A stretch of 64,000 nt of DNA from Phoronis australis (GCA_002633005.1 NMRA01000370.1:128229-192228), one strand, 5' to 3'; shown: positions 49,901 through 59,098, numbered from the stretch's first letter. Notes: generated by a model from the letters alone, not told the origin. Program-made: numbers and translations.

Positions 49901-52900
49901 CGACTTGGAAAGAACTGACAGTAAGTTATTGCCCGAGACCCGGGTGAGCATCTTGTCACAGCGCGTCAGTTTATTTGTCGAGTGCGGTCACAAGGAGTAC
50001 ACGAACAGTCAGTTCTTTGCAAGACCAAGAATTCCTTTTCATAGAAGTAAGGAACAAATTTAGATAAATTTTATATTGGTTAGTGGTCCAAATCAAAATT
50101 TTATTTCTTTGACGGAATGCGAGTTTGTTGCCGCTTTCAGCACACAGTCAATATTGCTGTAAAACTATAAAATAATGATTAATAACCCATTTACTAGGTA
50201 CAAGATGAATAAGTCAACCTAATCTACAGTGGCGGATCTACGCTTTCACCAAGGGGGGGTTTAGGATTCCCGCCATGGTCGAATCGTAGGCGCGTGGCGC
50301 CGAGCGGGGGAGGTCGGGAGGGGGATTTCCCCTCCCGTGTAAGATATTTTTTGTTTTTGTAACCAAATAGTAAAATTTCAATGCATCCTGGAAAGTTTCT
50401 GGCACTTAACATGTCTCTGAAGTTTTTCTTAAGATAATTAAAAACCCTTCTAGATTTAGTCACATGAACTTGGCACATAAGTTTCGTGGAACCATATTGT
50501 GCACATCAGGGTATGAGTCACGCCACCAGCAAACATTTTTGTTGGAACATCTGCTTACACACACCTTTTTAGCATACGAAAAGTTGTATACGAAAAAGTG
50601 TGGTGTATACCGGGGTTTAGACAATTTCCAAATATTCAAGAGCATAATTAAGGAGCACCGACAGGGCGTAAAAACTTGAATATCAGATGATCACGTAACA
50701 GCAGCCTCAAGTTGTTTAAGAACGAAGACCTGTACTGTTCGTCTCGTTACGAGAAAAACTGGCGAACAATGGTGCTCTCAACTCATAGTCTATTATTAAA
50801 AGCGACAATAAATAATTAGGCATCACTTTATTAAGCTGAATCACGATGACAACAATTGAAAAACGTCAAATCTATCAGGAAACGAATCATCTGAAAACAG
50901 TTTCACGAAACCAAAACATCCTGTGCACAGTGGTGAAAAGATACATTGGACTAGATTGCAGAGGGACCAGATGTACAATGAGAGTACACAAAAAGCTGAC
51001 CTGGTCCGTCACGAGACCAAGAGTACACCTGTGCTTATTATCCCTATAAAAATAGTCGATCTGTCGCGGGACCAAACAGTACTGGCTGAAATAAATAGTT
51101 TTACAAAGCACACTTTGGTAAAAAATTCACAAGACTAGTTCGCCGAGGGACCAGAAGTACACTGAAACTCAACATCTACACAAATCAAGCTGGCCTGGTC
51201 AGTCGTGAGACCTAAAGTGTACTATGCAAAAAATTTTGAATTGTAAACTTATCTCTAAAATTTTAATCCCCAGTGGTTACTCATACGTTAGTCCTATCCT
51301 TCTGTTGTCTAGACTGTCGAGGAATTTGTATATCGGATCCAATGATTTACTCGTCTTGGAACCATTCTACCCAGATATCTTCGATGTTTGTTCCCAACGC
51401 TTGCACTTCGTCAACTGCTGTGTCAATGAGCTTGTAAGCCTCTACAATGTCAGCATCTCCTTTCGCAGCTCAGTTGACACTAAGACCCTTGAGGTTGCCA
51501 AGTCCATTCGAAAGACTTATATGCGCAACTAAATTTTATCCGTTCATCATGTATTACTTCAAACCTTGACGAAGCATCCCAGGACCTATTTGCATCTCTT
51601 GCAATTTTCGAAATAAACGTCCCAATGTCTGAACGCATGAAACCCGAAGTACTAATATCAAATAAATGCCCATGGGCATGAGCATTTCATCGGGTGAGCC
51701 TTTCTGCGGAAATTCCCAGTATAGAAGACGGCAGTGTGGTTATTGCAGGTAGATAGACGGTAGGTGTTGAGGTCGGCACTAGGGCTCCTTAGGAGGCCTA
51801 TTGAACATCGCACGAGTCCCGCAAGACTTTGTTGTGAAAGAACAGCCTCCCCGCAATTTCTGGTACTGTACACTTTTCGCGAATGCGGTCACTTTCTCAA
51901 TGTGAGTGCCCCCTTGGTCATTCCTTGTATAGACATAACTTGTCATAGAGAGTGTCTTCAAACGGACTCGCGACCAGACCACGGCGCCCGCCACAATAGC
52001 ATTTCTTCGGAAAAAGAATTTTTTTCAAAAATGTTACATGTACATGTACACAATATTACGTGTACATGTACACTGTATGATATTGCGCAAGACAACTTTA
52101 CTATACATCAGTTACAGACGTGTGGAGTGTAATAGAATGACACAGCATGACAGATGAGGTAAAAACGTTGCACGTTAAGTCGCCTGAATATCAGGGTTCC
52201 GGCACCACAGTATTTCTCCTAATCAAATCAAAACATATCTTAGAGTAAAGAAGCTAGTTACCTAAAGAAATCAGCTATAGAACTGCTCTTTCAGCGGTGA
52301 ATCCATCTAAAATGCTTGGCTACTTTAGAAGTGTCGACGGAAGCGCGGGCACAATAAATCCCCGCGCGTTTTGCCGATGAGCCACAAAGACTCAGCAATT
52401 CACAATGCAAAAAACTATATTTTCAGAGTGAACCCCCCTCATTTTTTTCCAAGTTGGTTTACTTGGGGTTTACACACGCTGGCGGTGCAGTTTTGTTTTG
52501 CTTGAGACGCTTTTTTTTTTTTTTTTTTTTTTTAATTTTTGGGTCCTGGCCCGAGGGGGGGTTTAAACCCCCTGAACCCCCCCGTAGATCCGCCACTGTA
52601 ATCTATATTATCCTTAATTTTTTGTTAAAAATATATTAACATATAAACAACAAACTTTCCAATCTCATGAGTGGGTACACTTGTCGTTCCAAATCTCTGC
52701 ATGCCATAGTAGTTGATTAAACCGACCGTTTCAAGTGACTTCATAGCTGTTTCCACCTGCTTTTCACAGCAGTCTGTATTTCTGTAATACATCACAAAAT
52801 CATAAATTTCCTAAAGACGGAGCTGAACCCATGGCTAAAAGTATTGCCTTTTTATTTTTGAAGGGTTTTTGACACTGTGATTTCATACAATTTTTCAAAA

Positions 52901-55900
52901 TACTCTGTGATGGTGGCTCATAGTTCAAAATTGAAGACAGAGACGCATTTAATCTGTAGCCGCGTGTCTTTCATGGAAAAAATTTAAAAATACAATTTCA
53001 CTTGCCAACTATATCATGTCCTGAATACGTGAGATTTTGATGCAACTTTAAAGCACTGCGCATCACAAATGCGAGTTGAATTTTCAAAAACCAAAGAAAA
53101 AAAAGATTCCCAGTTTTCATTTTAAGTTAATGAGTATCACAGATCCAAGAATGATGTATGAAGTTGCCGTGCGTTCATAATGAAAGTTAGTTTCTAGGCC
53201 CTTCAGTGGGAACTCAGCGTATGCTTCAGTTTTGTATCTTGATCTTACGTTGTGATTTTCATTTTTTGTGACTTCTATGCTCATCATACAGATGGGTGTT
53301 ATTCAGACTTGATGTAACCTATGTCGCAGTAGTATCAAAAATAAAATACAATGCAATACAACACAATACAATATACAATCCAACGGCATTACATGCCACA
53401 AGTCGCAAGACATCTGCATTGTACACAATTAGATTCCGCTAAAACAAACATTTTTGAAAGGTCCCGAGAGGGTTGTAATGCGGTTCGCTTACAGTATAGA
53501 GCAGATAAATGCAAAAAGATCTCTCAGTTCAGACACATACATCAGGGGTTCATCCGCACACAGCAGAGCACGATCTATTACAGTTCAGCTGTAATCATTC
53601 ATACAGTTATACCTGGGTGATTGGACTGATTGGACAACCGGCAAAACCTTAACAATTTCAGACAAAAATAATACTCAAAATAGCTCTCTTTCTTCATTTT
53701 TAAGGGCATCTAACATTGCCATGAACTATAACAAAATTTTTTCAAAATATTGTCTGTTAGTAGATATGGTAAAGTGCTAGAATATGGCAAAGCAGTATTT
53801 TGGCACCATGCATCATTTACAAAAAATAAGGAAATATAATATCACCTGTCCACAATATTGTGTCCTAAATTTGTGAGATTTTATGTTACTACACTTATTT
53901 ACGTTATATGAAAACCTACGCATACCTCAGTACGATAGAGAAATGATTGCCACTCAGATCACCCAGCTTGATGTTGTGTTTGGTGAAACTACAAAAACAC
54001 AAGAGCAAAATGTCAGAACAACTGCGCTTCAATAAACAAAATGGATATCAAGGCCATGAAGACGATGAAACTGCAGTTGACACTCGACATGAAAATAGAC
54101 AAATTGGGAGCCATGCTTAGTGTGACAGTTTCAAAGAAAGTTAGGTGGTCTCAGCTCCCCCTTTCAGGTAAGTATTGAGATAATAACAAAGGCATAAGGC
54201 TATAATGCATTACGTATACAATCCTTTTGACATGCTGCCAACAATTAAATTTGAGACTTTTAACTCTTAAAAGACCAAAGTCAAGTGTCATAGGACACAC
54301 ACACAATTGAGTGACATGTCCAGACTGTTAAAAGTCAATTCTTGATTATTGTTCAAAGCTAAAAATTTTTTTAGAGTTATGCAATACCTGGTAGAACACT
54401 TCTCTGCCTATGTTTTTGTGACTGTTTGCCATATCCAATAAACTATTCATAAGAAAATACCAGTCTCATGTCAAGGAATAATAAACACTTCAAAACTTTC
54501 ACACTCTTTTCCAGTGCCATCAGAGGCACCACTGTGGATTGATCATGTAACAAGGCTTCTCATTGGTTAACAGAATGGAGTAACATTCGGACACTACGAT
54601 TGGTTGGAAAATAAAACTCAAACATTCTGACTGGTTGATGTTGAGAAATGCATCAGCATACTGCCTAATATGAGGATTGCATTTGTTGGAACCACAAGAA
54701 CAGACTAGATCAATGCATAACATACAAGTTTGTGTTGCTTGGCACATACAAGGTTACAAGAACAGACTAGATCAATGCATAACACACAAGTTTGTGTTGC
54801 TTGGCACACACAAGGTTACAAGAACAGACTAGATCAATGCATAACACACAAGTTTGTGTTGCTTGGCACACACAAGGTTACAGAAACAGACTAGATCAAT
54901 GCATAACACACAAGTTTGTGTTGCTTGGAACACACAAGGTTACAAGAACAGACTAGATCAATGCATTACACACAAGTTTGTGTTGCTTGGCACATGCAAG
55001 GTTACAAGAAGTCAAACAAAACAACAAAATGATTAACTATACTTTTCTGGATAATTCTTGCACCATACATATACAACAAACATTCAACCATGAAGTGCAC
55101 GTTGACGCTTACACACGAAATTCCATGTCATCCTTCCTCATTTCACAGGGCTACATTTCCACTAGGTGGTACTGGCACTATGACAGAGAGTACTTAAACA
55201 TTAAGAGTAACAACACATTATTAAAGAAGACTGTCATACCTGAAGTTGCCCAGTACAACACCACTCAGGGATTTGTTGAGCTCCACCAACTTGGCTGGCA
55301 TGATTTTGTAGGACGTCACAAGCTGTGAAGTCTTCGCTCGCTTGTCTTTTGTCCCAGCATAGCCAAACATGTTGGGCTTCAAGCTGAATACAAGATGAAT
55401 GACAACTTAATAGCAGTACCACCACCACCACCACCACCACCACCACCAGCAGCAAAAACAAAATCCGCAACAGCAGTAACAGTAACACTTAAATCACTAT
55501 CTTAAACAAAAACTAGGTTGTCAACAAATGGCGCAAATCATTATTCATCAGAGCAAATGAATTGAACAACTGGACCATCATTTTTTCCTTCTGAACATCG
55601 TATTTAAATTTTACAGATATCATATTCTTCTGCAAGTGGGCTGTAGCAGCAGAATTAGAGAAGGAAAATGGAAACTCGAATTGATTTTAAAAAATGCCAT
55701 AATGGAACACTATAACTTAATATTCAATAATTAAACCTCTTACGCATTTATGAAAACTTCCGAGAACTATGTTCAATGGTATCACATTTTCACAATCTGT
55801 ACTGTTGTTGCACCAATAGTGTTTATTCCTAGTCAACTGGCACCTACTGGAGAAATCGAGCTACAGTGCTGATGGAATCCAATGTGTCCTTTCCCTCCTT

Positions 55901-58765
55901 GTACAACACAAAACGACAATAGTTCCCCAGTTTTTTAGGCCATTGGTTCTTAGCGGAGTCAGCACCACCTACAGAGATACGTTAAATATCAGATTGAGCC
56001 AATACGGCAAGAACGCAAACTCTGACATTAGTAAAATTCTGGATAAAGTTGACACATTAGAACATTGACATATTGGAATAGTAATAAGAGGGAGGGGTGG
56101 CTGAAAGGAACCAGAGAGATATGGAAGAAGGCTGGAACAGAGATGGAGATTGAGGGAAGGTAAAAGAGATTAAGACAGAGGGAGAGGGAGGGAATGACAG
56201 AATGAAACAGAGACACAGGGAGGGAGAAAGAAAGAGAGAGACAGAGACAGAGAGGGAAAAAGAAAAAAGGGCAGATAAAAACAGATGTGACAAGAAATTT
56301 TCTTACTCCTTCCAGAAAATGTCCCTTCATTGTAGCCGACTCTAATGACCTTTCGCCCAGCAATCTCCTCAGTAGCACTAAATAGGCCTGTATACAATCT
56401 CCGTATAGCCTGGTGTACGGCTGTTCTCTTCGCCTTGTCATCACCCACCTAATGTACATACCAAGACACTCGGTAAGAAGACGATAGCATGAAATACATC
56501 ACTGGATTTCGTTCGCACATTTCCAATTTCTCACTTAAACCGAGCACAAATTTTGTTTCGCCACATTTATTGCACTTTAAACTTACAGTCCTTAATTTGC
56601 ATGTAAATATTTCAACTTCACTTTTAACGAAATCTTCATAGAATTCAGGTAACATACTCTTGCAGTGGTAACGGAGTTGATTGCAGTCAATACCAACTTC
56701 CCCGCTGACTCTTAACCTAATACATATATCTACAACCTTGTGTTAATTGGTAATTTGCAGTCACAATATATCATTCGCAACATATCTAATCAGAACAAAA
56801 GTGATTTTTCTTTCACCAAATAAACACTTCAAATAATCAGCACTCCATTCACATTTCAAAATCAAGTCAAGAAATATCCTCAGTTCACTTCCTTAGAACT
56901 CAACACCGCCCGTACCTCGATATCAACGTGCTTGGTCTTGTCACCGGACTCAACCAGCTGAGTCAGCTGTACTTTCACATCCTCAGACAGAGCATCGTCC
57001 TCAAATATTTCCACTTGGTTGTCTGGTATGGACGTGTCAGTCAGGCGCACGATCTCTCCTCGCTCGTCAATTTCATTGACCAAGAAATCGGAGTACCTTA
57101 AAGGCCATAATGAGGTCAACAAATTAATATTTTGTTAAGTCTCTTCTAAACCCATCGCTGCAATGAAATGCCAAGAAAGAGGGGACATAACAACATCAAA
57201 AGCCTGATGTGATTCTTTCAGCAACATTCTCAAGCTAAATTCGAGTGAATTCATCTACTGGGCTGCCGTCGTTTTTCAAACTTACTGTACTGCGCGATGG
57301 TTGTCAGCTTGTAAGCATTCGGTGACATCACAGAGAAGTCAGGACCCCGCAATCTGATTTATAACATTGGAGATTTATGTGGTGAGATTTTATTCAAGTG
57401 TGATTGGATGGCGCATGCCTCAAGAATTTTTCACGCAAAAGTTTGGAAACCCACGGAATCGCTAAAACTACCTCTTCAAAAGCAGCCGAAAGCTGAGCCA
57501 AATACCACGAGTATTTTAAGCGTATTTAAATAATAAAGCCACTGTCCATGATTTCAGTGAAAGTCTGGCAGGCAGTCAGTTAAGAACTATTGGGTTTGTA
57601 ACAAATATAAGGACCATCCCAAATACAAATTACCGAGACCTAATCCATGCAACAAAACTTTGCTTTACGAGAGAAATAACACTGCTCTTACTTCGTTTAC
57701 ATTTTTCTCACAAATACCTTTGTTTGATTACTCCATGGAATCCAGAGTGATCACTGATATATTCCGATATGCCAACGTCTGTCTCTGCCATGCTCCAACT
57801 GGCTGACCCAGTTTGCTGTGAGGATGAACAACACAGACTAGTCTCATTAGGCTTATTCTCCAAAGGCTGGTCTGTCGGGTGGACTGGTTCTTCGCAACAG
57901 GAGGCGCTGCTGTCCTTCTTTTCATCAAGGTCAAGTCGCGGCAACTTGGACGCTGGACCATCATCCTCTTCAGCGGAAACAGTCACAAAGTAGTACATTA
58001 CAATTCTTTGACAAAATATCACTATTAGACCAAATAATGGAACTTTCATAATTTTATTTTGCCATTCGCTAGAAGTAAACCTCATCTTTGAACTCGATGT
58101 TTTTCGTTCTACAAGTTAGTACAAACACATAGTTTTGGTGTGTTTGAGTGCAATGAAATTAATGCAGATGAGTGTCTCGTCCAACAATGCACTTGATGAC
58201 CCCTAGCTAAAAGCAAGTCACTTATGAACAAGAACCACTGTTTCCCAGGCATAAAAGAGTAAATTTTCTTACTAAGAAATTTACTGTGACACTGACAAAC
58301 ACTGGCAGTGAACAGGTGGATTTTTCTACGATATTTTCAGTTTTAAGAGTTGATATCCAGTTTAGAAATGAGCAGTTAAGAGAACATTAAAAAATGCTAA
58401 TATCAAGTGGCTGCAAGTTTTTGATCGGACTATTAACAATCATCCAGACAAAAATCTTGCTTGTGGCCTGGTGTTGTACCCTAATCTTGACTGACTTGAG
58501 TCTAGTTTTCGTGACTTTCTTGACTTGAAAGTTGAAATTATGGAGCAAGAAACAGATTGGGGACCTCTTGTCAGTCTTGTCAGATAATTTATTGCAGTAA
58601 GTCAATAGAAGCTGAAATTTGGAAATTAACCGACATTAAGCAAACTTTAGTAACAATGACATCTCATAAAATTGTCTAAATAGAGAAATTAGCCCTCCTA
58701 GGCATATAAGCCCTATATATAAAATTAAACTTACCAGAAAATGCTTCGCTCATGGGGGACGCCAT
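43707..58765 (-). CDS. PUS7: PUS7, pseudouridylate synthase 7 (TruD family), complete, 15 exons
   Basis: The product isomerises uridine to pseudouridine in tRNA and mRNA; TruD/PUS7 enzymes work without a guide RNA. Fifteen exons with GT/AG junctions join in phase to 653 residues, close to vertebrate PUS7 (about 660). Exons in transcript order: 58735-58765, 57718-57967, 56889-57096, 56307-56448, 55848-55968, 55240-55383, 53926-53988, 52656-52781, 49674-49735, 48688-48842, 48005-48134, 46712-46825, 45690-45756, 44112-44263, 43707-43903. Diagnostic segments: GTKDKRA near residues 261-267 with the expected catalytic Asp at 264, [12 protein letters not shown] near 342-353, SYVWNNMVS, and [15 protein letters not shown]-like [18 protein letters not shown] near the end. 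Residues 1-75 are polar, acidic and poorly conserved, as usual for eukaryotic PUS7. The last ~25 residues form an acidic tail that I do not expect in vertebrate PUS7. PUS7L is the alternative paralogue; the C-terminal match favours PUS7. Confidence 0.95.
43959..44100 (+). repeat. Dispersed repeat R3, copy 2
   Basis: Matches 9162-9299 in the same orientation and fills most of the last PUS7 intron. Confidence 0.5.
44112..44263 (-). CDS. PUS7: PUS7 exon 14
   Basis: Encodes [20 protein letters not shown] and on to EPVDVP. YSL-G-YR-II-RP--VSW is conserved in PUS7. The Asp that follows is split across the intron. Confidence 0.95.
44905..45354 (-). mobile_element. CAGGGCTTGGAAT transposon family, copy 2
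   Basis: 450 bp, inverted relative to copy 1, flanked by AAAATT on both sides (44899-44904 and 45355-45360). It shares ATTTTATTATATTTCCGCG, the GGCATCTGGGATAGCGTGGT segment and GCGCGCATGTTTTGGGCCGT with copy 1. It lies in PUS7 intron 13. Confidence 0.9.
45690..45756 (-). CDS. PUS7: PUS7 exon 13
   Basis: A 67-base exon encoding [20 protein letters not shown] plus I. It matches the short helix after the PLPG block. Acceptor GATGTCAG|TGG, donor ATCAA|GTAAAG; both splice phases fit. Confidence 0.9.
46446..46620 (+). repeat. Dispersed repeat R1, copy 2
   Basis: Matches copy 1 with shared blocks TGACTGGTAATAACTATT, GTCATCAGGGGAGAC and GGTCATTTTGTCTGAATAC. It lies in the PUS7 intron between exons 12 and 13. 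Confidence 0.7.
46712..46825 (-). CDS. PUS7: PUS7 exon 12
   Basis: Encodes a segment with [20 protein letters not shown] followed by YNVVYPSNQ, matching the conserved YSI-DVV-PLPG-DV-YP block. Acceptor ACTTTGTAG|AC, donor CCAAG|GTAAAT. Confidence 0.95.
47234..47448. mobile_element. 215-bp hAT-like element with 8-bp target duplication
   Basis: Ends are G-run/C-run inverted repeats (CCCCGGGGGGGC at the left, CCCCCCTGGA at the right), flanked by TGCGCGCA on both sides (47226-47233 and 47449-47456). The 8-bp duplication fits hAT. It is GC-rich and lies in PUS7 intron 11. Confidence 0.65.
48005..48134 (-). CDS. PUS7: PUS7 exon 11
   Basis: Encodes [20 protein letters not shown] and [10 protein letters not shown] through [28 protein letters not shown] is a strong PUS7 signature. 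The acceptor CTACAG|ATTCCC adds IPR in frame; a closer AG would not keep phase. Confidence 0.95.
48688..48842 (-). CDS. PUS7: PUS7 exon 10
   Basis: Encodes a helical segment that includes [20 protein letters not shown] and ends SAIQQ. The spacing of W--T-NP-AALK and LL-GL matches the PUS7 insertion domain. Acceptor TTTTTGCAG|AC, donor CAGCAA|GTGAGT. Confidence 0.92.
49674..49735 (-). CDS. PUS7: PUS7 exon 9
   Basis: A 62-base exon encoding [20 protein letters not shown], homologous to the W-EVMDLILKPR block. The acceptor at TGACAG|GGCC was preferred over one 15 bases downstream because it restores the expected residues after IGK from exon 8. Confidence 0.9.
49736..50219. other. PUS7 intron 8, part nearest exon 9
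   Basis: About 0.5 kb of intron before the hAT element. No additional feature seen. Confidence 0.5.
50227..52598 (-). mobile_element. 2.37-kb hAT element with decayed transposase, in PUS7 intron 8
   Basis: Terminal inverted repeats CAGTGGCGGATCTACG and CGTAGATCCGCCACTG, flanked by TAATCTA on both sides (50220-50226 and 52599-52605). CAGTGGCGGATC is a classic hAT end. The interior holds a - strand transposase remnant, tandem-like blocks with GGGACCAGAAGTACA at 50.93-51.22 kb and a 22-base T run near 52511. It accounts for most of the 2.9-kb intron. Confidence 0.9.
51284..51450 (-). pseudogene. hAT (ZMYM1-like) transposase fragment
   Basis: The - strand reads [20 protein letters not shown] then [14 protein letters not shown], one stop, and in the same frame [14 protein letters not shown]. 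The helix followed by IPR-SRQ-RTNV is characteristic of the ZMYM1-like group of hAT transposases. At least one stop codon interrupts it and the flanking domains are not recognisable, so it is dead. Confidence 0.7.
52656..52781 (-). CDS. PUS7: PUS7 exon 8
   Basis: Encodes a helix followed by [20 protein letters not shown] and [15 protein letters not shown] is one of the most conserved PUS7/TruD segments. The exon borders the hAT element that fills most of intron 8. Confidence 0.95.
53340..53390 (+). repeat. (ATACA)n-like low-complexity tract
   Basis: AATACAATGCAATACAACAC continuing as imperfect five-base repeats, in PUS7 intron 7. Confidence 0.7.
53926..53988 (-). CDS. PUS7: PUS7 exon 7
   Basis: A 63-base exon encoding [20 protein letters not shown], which matches the PUS7 block LKLG-L-GNHF-VVLR. 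Acceptor TTTGTAG|T, donor CTGAG|GTATGC. Confidence 0.92.
54694..55010 (+). repeat. 62-bp minisatellite, five units, with a palindrome in each
   Basis: Units start at 54694, 54756, 54818, 54880 and 54942, each ACAAGAACAGACTAGATCAA then TGCATAACACACAAGTTTGT then GTTGCTTGGCACACACAAGGTT. They differ at only a few positions. Each holds the inverted repeat ACACAA-GT-TTGTGT. It lies in PUS7 intron 6. There are no spacers, so it is not a CRISPR-like array. Confidence 0.95.
55240..55383 (-). CDS. PUS7: PUS7 exon 6 (catalytic motif)
   Basis: Encodes [20 protein letters not shown] and on to VVLGNF. GTKDKRA is the TruD-family catalytic motif; its Asp, codon 55346-55344, is the predicted nucleophile. A (GGT)n tract, written ACC on the + strand, lies just upstream of the acceptor in intron 5. 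Confidence 0.95.
55418..55449 (+). repeat. (ACC)n trinucleotide repeat
   Basis: About ten ACC/CCA units in PUS7 intron 5, roughly 35 bases before the exon 6 acceptor on the transcribed (-) strand, where it reads GGT. Confidence 0.9.
55848..55968 (-). CDS. PUS7: PUS7 exon 5
   Basis: Encodes a segment ending in [20 protein letters not shown] and VARFL. YC-FVLYKE-KDT is highly conserved in PUS7 proteins. Donor CCA|GTAGGT leaves two bases that join exon 6 in phase. Confidence 0.92.
56085..56275 (+). repeat. Polypurine tract (polypyrimidine in the PUS7 transcript)
   Basis: About 190 bases dominated by A and G (GAGAGACAGAGACAGAGAGG and similar). In the PUS7 pre-mRNA it becomes a CU-rich stretch starting about 30 bases after the exon 4 donor. 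Confidence 0.85.
56307..56448 (-). CDS. PUS7: PUS7 exon 4
   Basis: Encodes [20 protein letters not shown] and on to [19 protein letters not shown] matches the conserved EKRTxIHxxI block of PUS7. The donor GGA|GTAAGA is strong. A long polypyrimidine stretch of the transcript follows in the intron. Confidence 0.9.
56889..57096 (-). CDS. PUS7: PUS7 exon 3
   Basis: Encodes [20 protein letters not shown] and a charged linker up to [16 protein letters not shown] is the conserved start of the PUS7 core. The acceptor is TTTAAG|GTACTCC. The donor GAA|GTGAAC is weak and is chosen because it keeps phase into exon 4; an alternative donor GAG|GTACGG lies 27 bases upstream and would drop nine residues in frame. 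Confidence 0.8.
57097..57717. other. PUS7 intron 2
   Basis: No additional feature seen. Confidence 0.5.
57718..57967 (-). CDS. PUS7: PUS7 exon 2
   Basis: Encodes the acidic, Ser-rich N-terminal region (from [18 protein letters not shown]) and then the conserved entry to the catalytic region, [20 protein letters not shown]. The acceptor (GCTGAAG|AGGATG) has a modest pyrimidine tract but is the one that keeps phase with exon 1. The donor is CAAAG|GTATTT. Confidence 0.85.
57968..58734. other. PUS7 intron 1
   Basis: No additional feature seen. The open frame of exon 2 runs on into this intron but is excluded by the splice phase. Confidence 0.5.
58735..58765 (-). CDS. PUS7: PUS7 exon 1 (start codon)
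   Basis: The ATG at 58765-58763 has A at -3 and G at +4 and opens [10 protein letters not shown], followed by donor TCTG|GTAAGT. One base is left over and completes a GAG codon with exon 2. This phase match is the reason for choosing this start rather than an ATG inside the open frame upstream of exon 2. A second in-frame ATG lies four codons on. Confidence 0.8.
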
Positions 58766-58972
58766 TATGGGAAATGACGTCAAGGTTAGCATTCAACAGA
58801 AATATTTAGCTTTATCAGCCCTATTGTGTAAATTAGTTGTCTAAGAGCTTCATGACACCTAACCTACATATTATGTAAATGATGAGGGAGTAAGTGCATA
58901 TATAGCTCGGTATTAGGATTAAATTTATTGCAATTGAATAAGTATTATAAAATACCTGTAGTGTACAAGACT
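58766..58972. promoter_or_regulatory. Divergent intergenic region between PUS7 and tRNA-Leu, with a CRE
   Basis: The 207 bp between the PUS7 start codon and the tRNA must hold the PUS7 5' UTR and probably its promoter. A perfect CRE palindrome TGACGTCA lies at 58775-58782, only ten bases upstream of the ATG, so it is likely within or next to the 5' UTR. No clear TATA box is placed for PUS7. The tRNA promoter is internal. Shared regulation is inference. Confidence 0.5.
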
Positions 58973-59089
58973 GTCAGGATGGCCGAGCGGTCTAAGGCGC
59001 CAGACTCAAGGATAATCCTTGCCTGAAGTACAGGTTGTGGGCGTTCTGGTCATCGAATGATGGCGTGGGTTCGAATCCCACTCCTGACA
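58973..59089 (+). tRNA. tRNA-Leu(CAA), intron-containing
   Basis: The acceptor stem GTCAGGA pairs with TCCTGAC and is followed by discriminator A at 59089. A box TGGCCGAGCGG is at 58980-58990 and B box GGTTCGAATCC at 59068-59078. The anticodon is CAA at 59007-59009. An intron of about 33 bases (59011-59043) sits at the canonical position one base 3' of the anticodon. The anticodon stem CCAGA/TCTGG and a class II variable arm (CATC/GATG) are intact. The spliced tRNA is 84 bases. Introns at this site are typical of eukaryotic tRNA-Leu(CAA). The gene is divergent from PUS7. Confidence 0.95.
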
Positions 59090-59093
59090 TTAC

Positions 59094-59098
59094 TTTTT
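59094..59098 (+). terminator. RNA polymerase III terminator of tRNA-Leu
   Basis: A run of five T begins five bases after the discriminator base of the tRNA, the usual Pol III stop signal on the coding strand. Confidence 0.8.

Noticed and set aside
54694-55010. Regular 62-bp repeats resembling a CRISPR array
   Set aside because: The units are contiguous with no variable spacers, and the DNA is animal nuclear. It is a minisatellite.
56028-56459. 143-codon - strand frame with a long hydrophobic [11 protein letters not shown]-type stretch
   Set aside because: It is a shadow frame of PUS7 exon 4 continued into the polypyrimidine intron; the apparent membrane segments come from CT-rich sequence.
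57968-58085. Extension of the PUS7 N terminus to an upstream ATG at 58085 in the exon 2 frame
   Set aside because: The exon 1 start at 58765 has a better context and strong donor, and joins exon 2 in phase; the extension would add an unlikely hydrophobic stretch.
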